From the NCBI GenBank assembly GCA_945787635.1, contig CALZIK010000125.1:1-32975 (forward strand): a stretch of 32,975 bases of DNA, written 5' to 3'. This document shows, one piece after another, positions 17,519 to 25,061 of this stretch (positions are counted from its first letter, which is position 1; every line of letters starts with the position of its first letter). A program made the translations under genes and the position numbers. This DNA is from Thermoanaerobaculia bacterium. Its GTDB lineage: Bacteria > Acidobacteriota > Thermoanaerobaculia > Multivoradales > JAHEKO01. Under the pieces are notes generated by a model that was not told the origin of the DNA, made no database searches, and was given only the letters and a program-made list of their open reading frames with translations.

Positions 17519-20071
17519 ATGAGGAACCCAACGCGCCGAGGCTTCCGACGGTCTTTCGCACCCGCAACACTCGTGTTCGTGGCCGGCTCACTGCTTGCAG
17601 CGGGCGTTATCGCACCCGGGCCGACCTGGCTCTACGTCCTGCTGGCCCTCGTCATCGTCGTTCTCGGCTGCCTCGTCAACCGCTCGACCGCTCAGCTCTT
17701 GGTGGGCTTCCTGGGCACCGCGTTTCCGTCCGTCGACTGGATCCTCAAGCTCTCCGGCCGTCGCAAGGCATTCGCTGAAGTCATCGACAACATGAACCGC
17801 ATCCTGGCCGACCTGGGTCAGCGAAGGCCCAAGAAAGAGGACCTGGAGCAGCTCGCCCAAAGTCCTCCGCATCGAGCGGAAGACGACGTCAACGCTTGCG
17901 CGATCGCCTTCGCCGAAAGACTCGACGATGACCTATCGGGCGAATCTCCTTCGAGCCTCCTGGCGCGCCTCACGCAGACCTTCTCGGCACTGCGCAGCCC
18001 CGCGAGGCCTTTAATGGCCGACGTCTACGAGCTCTTCTATCGAGAGCGGCACGGCCCACCGATACACGGCCTGTTCGGGCGCCTGAACTCAGAGCAGCAG
18101 CTCCGCGTGGCGCGGATCCTGGCCACCAGCAACAACTTCCCAGCACTCGCAGAGAACGAGGACAGGGTCGAGTTGGTTGGCTGGGTACTCGGACGTCTGA
18201 GAGGCGAGTTCAGCATCGAGGCCGCAACCAGCGAGCTTCGAGCCTTGAGCGATGTCTGGCACCTTCTGCACGGCTACGTGGAATACCTCGGTGCAGAGGG
18301 AATCGCCGCTGACCTCGACCTCGGTCGACTTCGAAAGAAGATCGAGGAGATCTCCGGCGGTCAGCTCGCATCCGACTTCGGCGCAGTCGCACACGTGATC
18401 CTCACCACCATGGGGCGGGAGTTGATTCGGTCTTGGCTGCCCTTGGTGAGCCTGGTCAAGCCCCAAGAGGACACCCAAGCCACCGAACCCACCCAGGCTG
18501 AGACCGACGCTCTGGTCGCCGGTCTCACGGATGTCAGTGCCGGTATCTACACCGCCGAGACAATCTCGCCCGAGCATCCTCTGCTCGCCGAACTCGCCCT
18601 CGAAACTGCGCGAGCGAGCAAAGAGAAAAACCTCGCAAAACCCATGCTTCTCGCCTACCTCTGGGCACGCAGCCGGCCCGACCGACCCGACCAGCCCAGC
18701 CTGACAACACCGGCTACGCTCAGCGAGCTTGCCGAGGGCTGGCGCAGTTGGGCCGACTCGTTGAGCGCGGCCGCCGGTCCGGGCTTTCGCCGGGAGCTGG
18801 AGGCGGTCTTGACCTCGAACCTCCGGCGGCAGATCTGGCCCACCTACCTGCCCGTTCAGCAGGCGGTCGCCGAGAGCGTGCTCGAGAGCCGGAAGTTCCT
18901 GGACGAGTTCGAGAAGCTCGCGGCGAGCGGGCACAAGGACGACAAATGGCGAGCCGACCTCGAGAATCTGGCCTCGCGCATCAGCGCCGTCGCCGAACGC
19001 TCACTCGACCCGCGAGCCCTGAATCAGCTCGACGAGCCGGCCCTAATCGAGACCACCCGGTTGGCAGCCGCGGACTACCTGCGGGGCCTGGTCCCGCCGC
19101 AAGATGGAGCGACGCCCCCCGAGACATCTATCGACGTCCAACGGAGGCTCGAGAGCTTCACCGATGAGCTCCGCGACGAAGCCCGGCTCCGGGATCATCT
19201 GGAGGGGTACGACTCGGTGTTCGAAACGCTGGCGCTGTTTCGCGACCGCGCCGACGATCTCAGCCGGCAACTCGACGATCTGGTCTGCCTGCTCAAGGCC
19301 GAGGCCGCCGGCGGATCGGCCTACCTCATCACCTTCGATCAAGTCACCGGCGGAATCGCCAAGGTCATCGACCAACTCAAGCCCAAGTACGGCTTCAAGA
19401 ACTACACTCGCTACACCCGCCTCGGCCGATTGCGTCCCGGCGACACCTTCGAGTCGTTCTACGCCCGCTTCGAGGCCGACCTCGAGAAGCGGCTTGAAAC
19501 GGCCTTTGGCGACGCTGCCAAGGTGTTGCGAGACTGCGACCGGGAGCAGCTCGAGGACGCCAAGAGGCGTTTTCACCGAACCCTCGAGGCGGTCGTCGAG
19601 CCCCTCGAAAAGCCTGCCGAGGCCGAGGTGTCGATTCCGGCTGAGATGCCACGACAACGGCACGCCTGGAAGTACCGACGGTTCAAAGACCTGCCCGGCG
19701 CGCCCTTCGACGCCTTCTTCGCCCGGGCGTGGGCGGATCTCGAACGCCAGCTCCTCGAGCACTTTCCATGGGTGCCCAGCGAGACGCGACACGCTGCGGT
19801 CAACAGATGGCTCGAGCTCGCGCGAACCGCCGCGGTGTGGGACCGGATCGAGATCACGGTCCAGCAGGTCAGCCTCTTCCACCGGCACGACTTCGCGATG
19901 GACGCCCGGCACGATCTCGGCCCGCGGCTCGGCAAGTCGTACTCCAAGGTGTTCCGGGTGCCGCCGTCGAGCGCGCTTGTGGAGACCGCGATCGTGCCGC
20001 CAAGGTTCGAGCAACCTCGGCCTGGCCGAGAGCTTAGGTCGCCCGCGGTCGAAGAAGCTCGAGCCTCCTGA
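17519..20071 (+). CDS. Unrecognised 850-residue membrane-anchored helical protein
   Basis: I do not recognise a family. The ATG at 17519 is chosen because AAGGGAG (17506-17512) sits at good spacing and the protein then begins with basic residues and two hydrophobic helices (about 18-35 and 37-56). The rest is a long, charged, apparently helical cytoplasmic region. Near the C-terminus a segment is duplicated: FESFYARFEADLEKRLETAF at 644-663 and a similar FDAFFARAWADLERQLLEHF at 730-749, each preceded by a Tyr/Arg-rich stretch. No Walker, HTH, protease or nuclease motif is visible. It sits alone between bfn and parA, bracketed by inverted palindromic repeats, so it may be accessory. Codon use looks native and G+C-rich. 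Confidence 0.8.
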   Translation: MRNPTRRGFRRSFAPATLVFVAGSLLAAGVIAPGPTWLYVLLALVIVVLGCLVNRSTAQLLVGFLGTAFPSVDWILKLSGRRKAFAEVIDNMNRILADLGQRRPKKEDLEQLAQSPPHRAEDDVNACAIAFAERLDDDLSGESPSSLLARLTQTFSALRSPARPLMADVYELFYRERHGPPIHGLFGRLNSEQQLRVARILATSNNFPALAENEDRVELVGWVLGRLRGEFSIEAATSELRALSDVWHLLHGYVEYLGAEGIAADLDLGRLRKKIEEISGGQLASDFGAVAHVILTTMGRELIRSWLPLVSLVKPQEDTQATEPTQAETDALVAGLTDVSAGIYTAETISPEHPLLAELALETARASKEKNLAKPMLLAYLWARSRPDRPDQPSLTTPATLSELAEGWRSWADSLSAAAGPGFRRELEAVLTSNLRRQIWPTYLPVQQAVAESVLESRKFLDEFEKLAASGHKDDKWRADLENLASRISAVAERSLDPRALNQLDEPALIETTRLAAADYLRGLVPPQDGATPPETSIDVQRRLESFTDELRDEARLRDHLEGYDSVFETLALFRDRADDLSRQLDDLVCLLKAEAAGGSAYLITFDQVTGGIAKVIDQLKPKYGFKNYTRYTRLGRLRPGDTFESFYARFEADLEKRLETAFGDAAKVLRDCDREQLEDAKRRFHRTLEAVVEPLEKPAEAEVSIPAEMPRQRHAWKYRRFKDLPGAPFDAFFARAWADLERQLLEHFPWVPSETRHAAVNRWLELARTAAVWDRIEITVQQVSLFHRHDFAMDARHDLGPRLGKSYSKVFRVPPSSALVETAIVPPRFEQPRPGRELRSPAVEEARAS

Positions 20072-20144
20072 GGCGCCCTGGCCTCGTCGGGGCCGGAGGC
20101 CCTTCGCTTCAAGAGGAGAGCGGCTCACATTCGCACCATCAGAA

Positions 20145-20160
20145 TGTCGGCGCGCCGACA
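20145..20160. promoter_or_regulatory. 16-bp perfect palindrome upstream of parA
   Basis: TGTCGGCGCGCCGACA is a perfect 16-bp palindrome 114 bases before the parA ATG. It shares only the outer TGT...ACA with the usual chromosomal parS (also 16 bp). It could be an operator or a divergent parS, but about one such palindrome per window is expected by chance in G+C-rich DNA. Confidence 0.25.
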
Positions 20161-20202
20161 ACGGAAACAGTTGCGTGACGCCCGCAGGCGCCGTGGTAAA
20201 AC

Positions 20203-20238
20203 CGGTCGGGTGGGGGACACCTTGAGAAAGGTCTCCCC
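20203..20238 (-). repeat. Palindromic REP-like element, right copy (inverted)
   Basis: GGGGA-C-ACCTT and AAGGT-C-TCCCC pair around a GAGA loop (20213-20238): 10 bp with one C/C mismatch. Read on the minus strand, AAGGTGTCCCC is followed by CACCCGAC, matching the left element's AAGGTGTCCCC-T-CCCGAC. It ends 35 bases before parA. It could also be a transcription end for the 850-residue gene. Confidence 0.55.
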
Positions 20239-20251
20239 GATCCCATACACT
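20222..20251 (+). promoter_or_regulatory. Weak candidate promoter for parAB
   Basis: TTGAGA (20222-20227) and TACACT (20246-20251) are 18 bases apart and point towards parA. The -35 overlaps the loop and right arm of the palindromic element. Matches are 4/6 or better at each hexamer, which is modest. Confidence 0.25.
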
Positions 20252-20273
20252 TCCGCCGTTCCATGAGCACTGC

Positions 20274-21032
20274 ATGATCATCGCGATCACCAACCAAAAG
20301 GGCGGGGTGGGGAAGACGACCACCGCTATCAATCTCGCGGCTGCGCTGGCGTCAAAAGGCTTGGCGACCCTGCTGATCGACCTCGATCCGCAGGCCAACA
20401 GCTCGATGTCGTTTCTCGACCTTTCGAAGCCGCATCGGGGCGTCTACGAGGCACTCACCGAGCCAGGCGTGGGGATCTCGGATGTGACGCAGCCGGCGGA
20501 AAAGCTGGCGCAACTCAAGGTGGCTCCGTCTTCGATCCACCTGGCCAAGATCGAGGCCAAACTCCTGGGCGAGATCGACAGCTACTACCGCCTCAAGGAC
20601 GAGATCGAACTGATCCGGAAAGACTACGACTACATCGTGATCGACACACCCCCGACCCTGGGCATCATCACGGTGAACGCGCTCGCCGCGGCGAGTCACG
20701 TCCTGATTCCGATCCAATCCAGCTATTTCGCGCTGGAGGGGACCGACGACCTGCTCGAGACGATCGACAAGATCAAGCAGCGGACCAACCCGGAGTTGCA
20801 GATCCTGGGAGCGGTGCTCACGCTCTACGACAAGCGCACCCTCCTGTCGCGGGACATCCACGAACAGGTGTCGCAGGTCTTCGGGGAGAAGCTGTTCGAG
20901 ACCGTGATCTCGAAGAGCGTGCGGCTCGAGGAGAGCCCGGCCTACCGGGAGTCGATCTTCACCTACTCGCCGCGCTCGACCGGCGCCTACGAGTACTACA
21001 AACTCTCCGAGGAGATCCTCAGCCGTGTCTAG
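20274..21032 (+). CDS. parA: ParA/Soj-type chromosome partitioning ATPase
   Basis: ParA is a Walker-type ATPase that dimerises on DNA and moves ParB-bound origins. The 252 residues include the deviant Walker A KGGVGKTT (9-16), DLDPQANSS, and IDTPPTLG. There is no N-terminal HTH, as in chromosomal Soj. The next gene, parB, overlaps by eight bases. The ATG is preceded by no strong Shine-Dalgarno; a four-codon frame (ATG AGC ACT GCA TGA) overlaps the start. The pair may mark a region not far from the replication origin, but no dnaA, rsmG or mnmG gene is present. Confidence 0.95.
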   Translation: MIIAITNQKGGVGKTTTAINLAAALASKGLATLLIDLDPQANSSMSFLDLSKPHRGVYEALTEPGVGISDVTQPAEKLAQLKVAPSSIHLAKIEAKLLGEIDSYYRLKDEIELIRKDYDYIVIDTPPTLGIITVNALAAASHVLIPIQSSYFALEGTDDLLETIDKIKQRTNPELQILGAVLTLYDKRTLLSRDIHEQVSQVFGEKLFETVISKSVRLEESPAYRESIFTYSPRSTGAYEYYKLSEEILSRV

Positions 21033-21900
21033 AACCTCCGCCCGCCGCGGCCTTCCCGTGCGCGTGAAGATGCGCCACGACCAACACTTCGTCGAAGAAC
21101 TCACCACCCGGAGCGGGGACGACTCGATCGGCCGAATGCTGCCCCTTGGCCGGATCGAGCCCGATCCGAACCAGCCGCGCAGCTCGATGGGCGACCTGGC
21201 CGAGTTGATCGACTCGATCCGCGCCAAGGGCGTACTCGAGCCGATTCTCGTGCGGGCTCTTGACGACGCCGAAGAGCCGCGTACCAAGTACCGGATCATC
21301 TCCGGCGAGCGGCGTTTTCAGGCCTGCAAGGCGATCGGCGTCGACGAGATTCCGTCGATCATCATGGACGTCGAGGAGGACGAGGCTCTCGAGATCGCTC
21401 TGGTCGAAAACCTCCAGCGCAAAGACCTGACGCCCTTCGAAGCGGCCGAGGGTTATCGGGCTCTGGGCGACATCCACGGCTACACCCAGGAACAGATCGC
21501 CAAGGCCGTCAGCCAGTCCCGCGTCGCGGTCACCGAGAGCCTGCAACTGCTCAAGCTGTCCCAGCGCGTGCGAGGCGCCGCCGACGCCCTGGGCGTTCAC
21601 TCCAAGTCGCTCCTTCTCGGGGTGCAGAAGGCTGGCGAAACAGAGACCGAGCAGATTCGCCTGCTCGAACGGATCGCCGCGCAGGAGATCACTCGCGACG
21701 ACCTTCGGGAGCGGGCCCGAAGCCGGAAACGCGGCGGCCGCAAACCGACCGGGGCCGGCCGCAAGCCCGTCTTCACCTTCAAGGACCCCGAGAAGAAGTT
21801 CAGCCTGTCGGTGAAGTTCCGCCAGACCGAGGTGGAAAAGAACGACCTGATCTCGGCTCTCGAGCAGATCCTCGAGGAGCTCCGAGCCAGCTCCGACTAG
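21025..21900 (+). CDS. parB: ParB/Spo0J-type partition protein
   Basis: ParB is a CTP-dependent DNA clamp loaded at parS. The 291 residues have the N-terminal CTPase motifs GERRFQA (94-100) and ENLQRKDL (128-135), a helix-turn-helix (about 153-177, YTQEQIAKAVSQS), and a C-terminal dimerisation segment after a basic linker (RSRKRGGRKPTGAGRK). The HTH recognition part reads SRVAVTESLQLLKL, where most chromosomal ParBs have an SRxxVxNxLRLLxL pattern, hinting at altered site preference (inference). The GTG start is eight bases inside parA. No canonical parS was found in the window. Confidence 0.94.
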   Translation: MSRTSARRGLPVRVKMRHDQHFVEELTTRSGDDSIGRMLPLGRIEPDPNQPRSSMGDLAELIDSIRAKGVLEPILVRALDDAEEPRTKYRIISGERRFQACKAIGVDEIPSIIMDVEEDEALEIALVENLQRKDLTPFEAAEGYRALGDIHGYTQEQIAKAVSQSRVAVTESLQLLKLSQRVRGAADALGVHSKSLLLGVQKAGETETEQIRLLERIAAQEITRDDLRERARSRKRGGRKPTGAGRKPVFTFKDPEKKFSLSVKFRQTEVEKNDLISALEQILEELRASSD

Positions 21901-21923
21901 CCATCGCGTCTGCAATCGCAGCG

Positions 21924-21958
21924 CGCGGCCGGGTCGGGTCGGGTCGGTTTGGGCCGCG
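21924..21958 (+). other. G-quadruplex motif within a hairpin loop after parB
   Basis: A 7-bp stem CGCGGCC (21924-21930) and GGCCGCG (21952-21958) encloses a loop made of GGGTC repeated three times and then GGTTTG. Four GGG tracts (21931-21953) with short loops fit the G3N1-7 quadruplex rule; the last tract overlaps the 3' stem arm. It begins 24 bases after the parB stop, so it could be a terminator-like or regulatory structure. Seen in sequence; function unknown. Confidence 0.45.
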
Positions 21959-21963
21959 TAGAA

Positions 21964-21999
21964 GTGGGGGAACAAGAGAAAGCTCCCACCTTGCTCTTG
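21964..21999 (+). other. Possible H-type pseudoknot in the parB 3' region
   Basis: GTGGG (21964-21968) can pair with CCCAC (21985-21989), and CAAGAG (21973-21978) with CTCTTG (21994-21999). The two pairings cross, giving connecting segments of 4, 6 and 4 bases. They could also be simple alternative hairpins. An A+T-rich stretch (22000-22020) follows and may contain the start of the next transcript. The rest of 21901-22200 shows no gene. Confidence 0.25.
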
Positions 22000-22200
22000 G
22001 TTTACATAACCTATCTTATCGGACTCTCTATCCACACCGAGCTTCGCCCTTGACCCACGTCGGCTCCAGGACTGCTCCGCTCGTAGGGCCCACGCCATCC
22101 TGCATGACCGAACCTGGAGTCGACCTAAACTCGACGCGCCAGAAAAAGACGGATATCGTCGGGCCCACTATCAATCGAGCTTCGCGGAGGGAAACCACGA

Positions 22201-22524
22201 ATGAGCATGATCAAGAAGAGCCTCGAAGAGAACAAAGCTGAGATCCTCAAGAACCTGCCCAATGAGTTCCACGCGGATTTCGAAGCCGAGGTCGCGAAGG
22301 CCGCCGAGATAGCGCCTCCGAGCGCAACCGAGGAGATCGCGGCCATCAAGGCCGAGATGAAGGCCAACCCGGACGTCGACGATGCCGTTCTCGTCGCCGA
22401 GGTCGAGGCCAATCCCTCCGCGCACCGGGCGCCCGCGCCTCCGAGCGCCGAAGAGCAAGAGGCCGCAAAGAAGGCCGCTCTCGCCAAGGTAGGCGAGCTC
22501 GTCGCTCCCGACGAAGAGGAGTAG
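22201..22524 (+). CDS. Small acidic alanine/glutamate-rich protein, unknown function
   Basis: The 107-residue protein is rich in Ala, Glu and Lys, has no membrane segment or cysteine, and is probably a soluble helical protein. It contains a short internal duplication: APPSATEEIAA (38-48) and APPSAEEQEAA (79-89), 41 residues apart. GGAGGG (22187-22192) precedes the ATG at near-ideal distance and is among the strongest ribosome binding sites in the window, suggesting good expression. An A+T-rich patch at 22000-22020 may hold the promoter, leaving a leader of nearly 200 bases. No family is recognised. It is separated by 93 bases from lptFG. Confidence 0.75.
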   Translation: MSMIKKSLEENKAEILKNLPNEFHADFEAEVAKAAEIAPPSATEEIAAIKAEMKANPDVDDAVLVAEVEANPSAHRAPAPPSAEEQEAAKKAALAKVGELVAPDEEE

Positions 22525-22571
22525 CGCGCAGCGGGAGGCGACTCTCCCCTACTTGGAGCTGAGGCACCCAG

Positions 22572-22593
22572 CCGGCCGGCCCTCTGCGGCCGG
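22572..22593 (+). terminator. G+C-rich hairpin between the small ORF and lptFG
   Basis: CCGGCC (22572-22577) and GGCCGG (22588-22593) can pair around a 10-base loop. No T-run follows, so a Rho-independent terminator is doubtful. The sequence GATAAG (22602-22607), 10 bases before the lptFG ATG, resembles a -10 element without a clear -35. Confidence 0.2.
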
Positions 22594-22617
22594 ATCGCCA
22601 CGATAAGCTACCTCTCT

Positions 22618-25011
22618 ATGCTCGCCGCGCGCATCGATCGCTACCTCCTGCGCGAGATCGGCGGCCCTCTATCGCTGGGCTTCCTCGCCTACACCTTCAT
22701 CCTGCTGGTCAACTTTCTGTTCCGCTCGGCGGACATGATCATCCGGCGAGGAGTCCCCGTTGGGCAGGTCGGCGAGCTGCTCTTTTTGAGCCTACCGAAC
22801 ATCGTGGTGCTGACGATTCCGATGTCTTTTCTTTTCGGCGTCCTGGTCGCCGTCGGGCGTCTTTCGGCCGACAGCGAGATGGTCGCCTTGCGCTCGAGCG
22901 GTGTCAACCTCTGGCGCCTGCTGCGTCCGGTCCTGGCGATCGGACTCGTGCTCACGGCGATCAACGCCTACCTCATGCTCGATCTTCTGCCGCGCGGCAA
23001 CGCCGCCCTCCAGCAGCTCCACTTTCAAATCGCGACGACGTCGGCTTCCAGGCAGGTCGAGCCCCGCGTGTTCTACGAAGAGTGGCGGGGCCTCCTGATC
23101 TATGTTTTCGAGGCCATTCCGGGCGACGATCTGTGGACCGGCGTCTTCGTGGCGCGGGTCTTGCCCGGATCGGGCAACGAGATCAGCGTTGGTGAGCGCG
23201 GACGCATGCGCCCCGATCCCACCAATCCCGACCGGTTGATTCTCGAGCTCGAGAACGTCGTCGATCACGCGGTCAACCTCCGTGACGCCGAGCAGTACGA
23301 CACGCGACGCTACGAGACGGTCGAACAGGTGCTGGAAGATCCGCTCGCGACCGAGGCCAATCTGCGCCGCAGGGCGAACAGGGGTCTGCGCGAGCTGACC
23401 GTTCCGGAGCTCCGCGAGCGGCTCGAGGAGCCCAAGCTGTCGGCAGAGCTTCGCAACCTGGCCCGAGTCGAGATCCACAAGAAGTTCGCGCTTCCGGCTG
23501 CCTGCATCGCGTATGGCCTGCTGGCACTGCCGCTGGGAGTGCAGAGGGCTCGGGGGGGCCGAGGCACGGGTTTCGCGCTCTCGCTCGGCATCATCATCCT
23601 CCACTACGTCATGTTGAGCAACGGCGAGGAGGCGGCCCGTTACGGCCGGATACCGGCCTGGGCCTCGATGTGGCTCCCCAATCTTGTCCTCGGCACGATG
23701 GGACTGGTGCTGCTATTGCGCAAGAACGACGACCTACCGCTCCTGCCCCGGCCGATCGACTACTTTTTTCGCGCTCACGTGATGCCGCTTCTGGGCAAGG
23801 CGGTCTCGCGGGTGCGGCGGCGGCGTTCGAGCGAGTCGTCGGCGTCCTCGAAGCCGGTCGCCGACGGGGCTCAAGCCCGCACCCGAGCCGACGTCGTGGT
23901 CAAGCTCCCCCGCATCTTGATCCGGTTTCCGAATCTCATGGACCGCTACGTCGGGCGCCTGTTCGGGTCGGTCTTCGTTCTGGTGCTGCTGTCGGGCTTG
24001 ACCCTCTTCTCGACCTCCGACCTGACCGAGAAGATCGACGAGATCCTGGACAACAAGATCCCACTCGCGACGGTTCTGACCTACTACAAGTATGCCTCGG
24101 TCCAGATCGCTTTCGACGTGGCGCCGATCGCGGTCCTGGTCACGGTGTTGGTGATCTTCGGCGTCCTCTCACGCACCAACGAGATCACCGCGGCCAAATC
24201 GCTCGGCATGAGTGTGTACAGATTGGCGGTCCCGGCGCTGGTCTCGGCGCTGCTGGTCGCGGCGGTCGGGGGTTGGCTGCAAGAAAGCGTCCTGCCGGCG
24301 GCCAATCAGCGCGCCGCCCAGCTGTCCGACGAGATCCGTGGCCGAGAGTTGGTCCACAGCTACCGCCGAGGAGACCGGAACTGGCTTTTCGGACAGGACC
24401 GCTACATCTACAACTACCTGAACTACGACTCTGAGAAGAAGCAGCTTCACCGCTTGCAGGTCTTCGAGTTCGACCAGAAGCATCGCCTGGTTCAGCGCCT
24501 CTACGCCGAGCGCGCGCGTTACGTCGGCGACGGCTGGATCTTCGAGGACGGCTGGACTCGCTCGTTCGACGGCTTGGCGACGACCGCCTACCACTCGTTC
24601 GACCAGCCGGTCATCGGCCAGTTTCCGGAGACTCCCGAGTTCTTCGAGTCCGAGGTCCGGACGCCCGATGCGCTCTCCTACGTCGACTTGAAGGCTCACA
24701 TCGCGGAGCTCGAGGCCAGCGGCCAGTCGGTCCCCGATCTCTGGACGCGTTTGCACTACAAGATCAGCTATCCGATCACCTTTTTCGTCATGGGATTCGT
24801 CGCCCTGCCGTTCGCGTTCCGGATGGGCCGGCAGGGGGCGCTGTACGGCATCGGCCTCGGCCTGGTGCTGGGCATGATCTTCCTCGCCACGGTCGCCTTC
24901 TCGAGCACTCTGGGCGAGACCGGCGCTCTGCCACCGAGGCTGGCGGTCTGGGCGCCGAGCCTGGCGTTCATGCTCCTCTCGCTCTACACCTTTCTCAACG
25001 TGGAAACCTAG
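22618..25011 (+). CDS. Fused LptF-LptG LPS export permease
   Basis: The 797-residue protein contains two complete YjgP/YjgQ-type permease domains in tandem. The first (about 1-375) starts IDRYLLREIGGP; the second (about 432-797) starts MDRYVGRLFGSV. Each has N-terminal transmembrane helices, a periplasmic beta-jellyroll stretch and C-terminal helices (AYGLLALPLGVQ and VMGFVALPFAFRMG). A basic, serine-rich linker (about 397-425, starting VRRRRSSE) joins them and would be cytoplasmic. LptF and LptG normally are separate chains of about 360 residues that form a heterodimer with two LptB. Here one chain would supply both. LptB and the LptC/A-like partner are encoded at 4485-7213. No frameshift was noticed at the junction. 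Confidence 0.92.
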   Translation: MLAARIDRYLLREIGGPLSLGFLAYTFILLVNFLFRSADMIIRRGVPVGQVGELLFLSLPNIVVLTIPMSFLFGVLVAVGRLSADSEMVALRSSGVNLWRLLRPVLAIGLVLTAINAYLMLDLLPRGNAALQQLHFQIATTSASRQVEPRVFYEEWRGLLIYVFEAIPGDDLWTGVFVARVLPGSGNEISVGERGRMRPDPTNPDRLILELENVVDHAVNLRDAEQYDTRRYETVEQVLEDPLATEANLRRRANRGLRELTVPELRERLEEPKLSAELRNLARVEIHKKFALPAACIAYGLLALPLGVQRARGGRGTGFALSLGIIILHYVMLSNGEEAARYGRIPAWASMWLPNLVLGTMGLVLLLRKNDDLPLLPRPIDYFFRAHVMPLLGKAVSRVRRRRSSESSASSKPVADGAQARTRADVVVKLPRILIRFPNLMDRYVGRLFGSVFVLVLLSGLTLFSTSDLTEKIDEILDNKIPLATVLTYYKYASVQIAFDVAPIAVLVTVLVIFGVLSRTNEITAAKSLGMSVYRLAVPALVSALLVAAVGGWLQESVLPAANQRAAQLSDEIRGRELVHSYRRGDRNWLFGQDRYIYNYLNYDSEKKQLHRLQVFEFDQKHRLVQRLYAERARYVGDGWIFEDGWTRSFDGLATTAYHSFDQPVIGQFPETPEFFESEVRTPDALSYVDLKAHIAELEASGQSVPDLWTRLHYKISYPITFFVMGFVALPFAFRMGRQGALYGIGLGLVLGMIFLATVAFSSTLGETGALPPRLAVWAPSLAFMLLSLYTFLNVET

Positions 25012-25061
25012 CCGAAGGGGCGGTTCGCACCGTCTCCACCTTGGGATACCATCCGCGCGGG

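Noticed and set aside
20263-20277. Four-codon ORF overlapping the parA start
   Set aside because: Too short to distinguish from chance; no Shine-Dalgarno precedes it.
20072-22200. Canonical parS (TGTTTCACGTGAAACA) near parAB
   Set aside because: I looked for GTTTCACGTGAAAC-like sequence around parAB and did not see it; only an unrelated palindrome is present.
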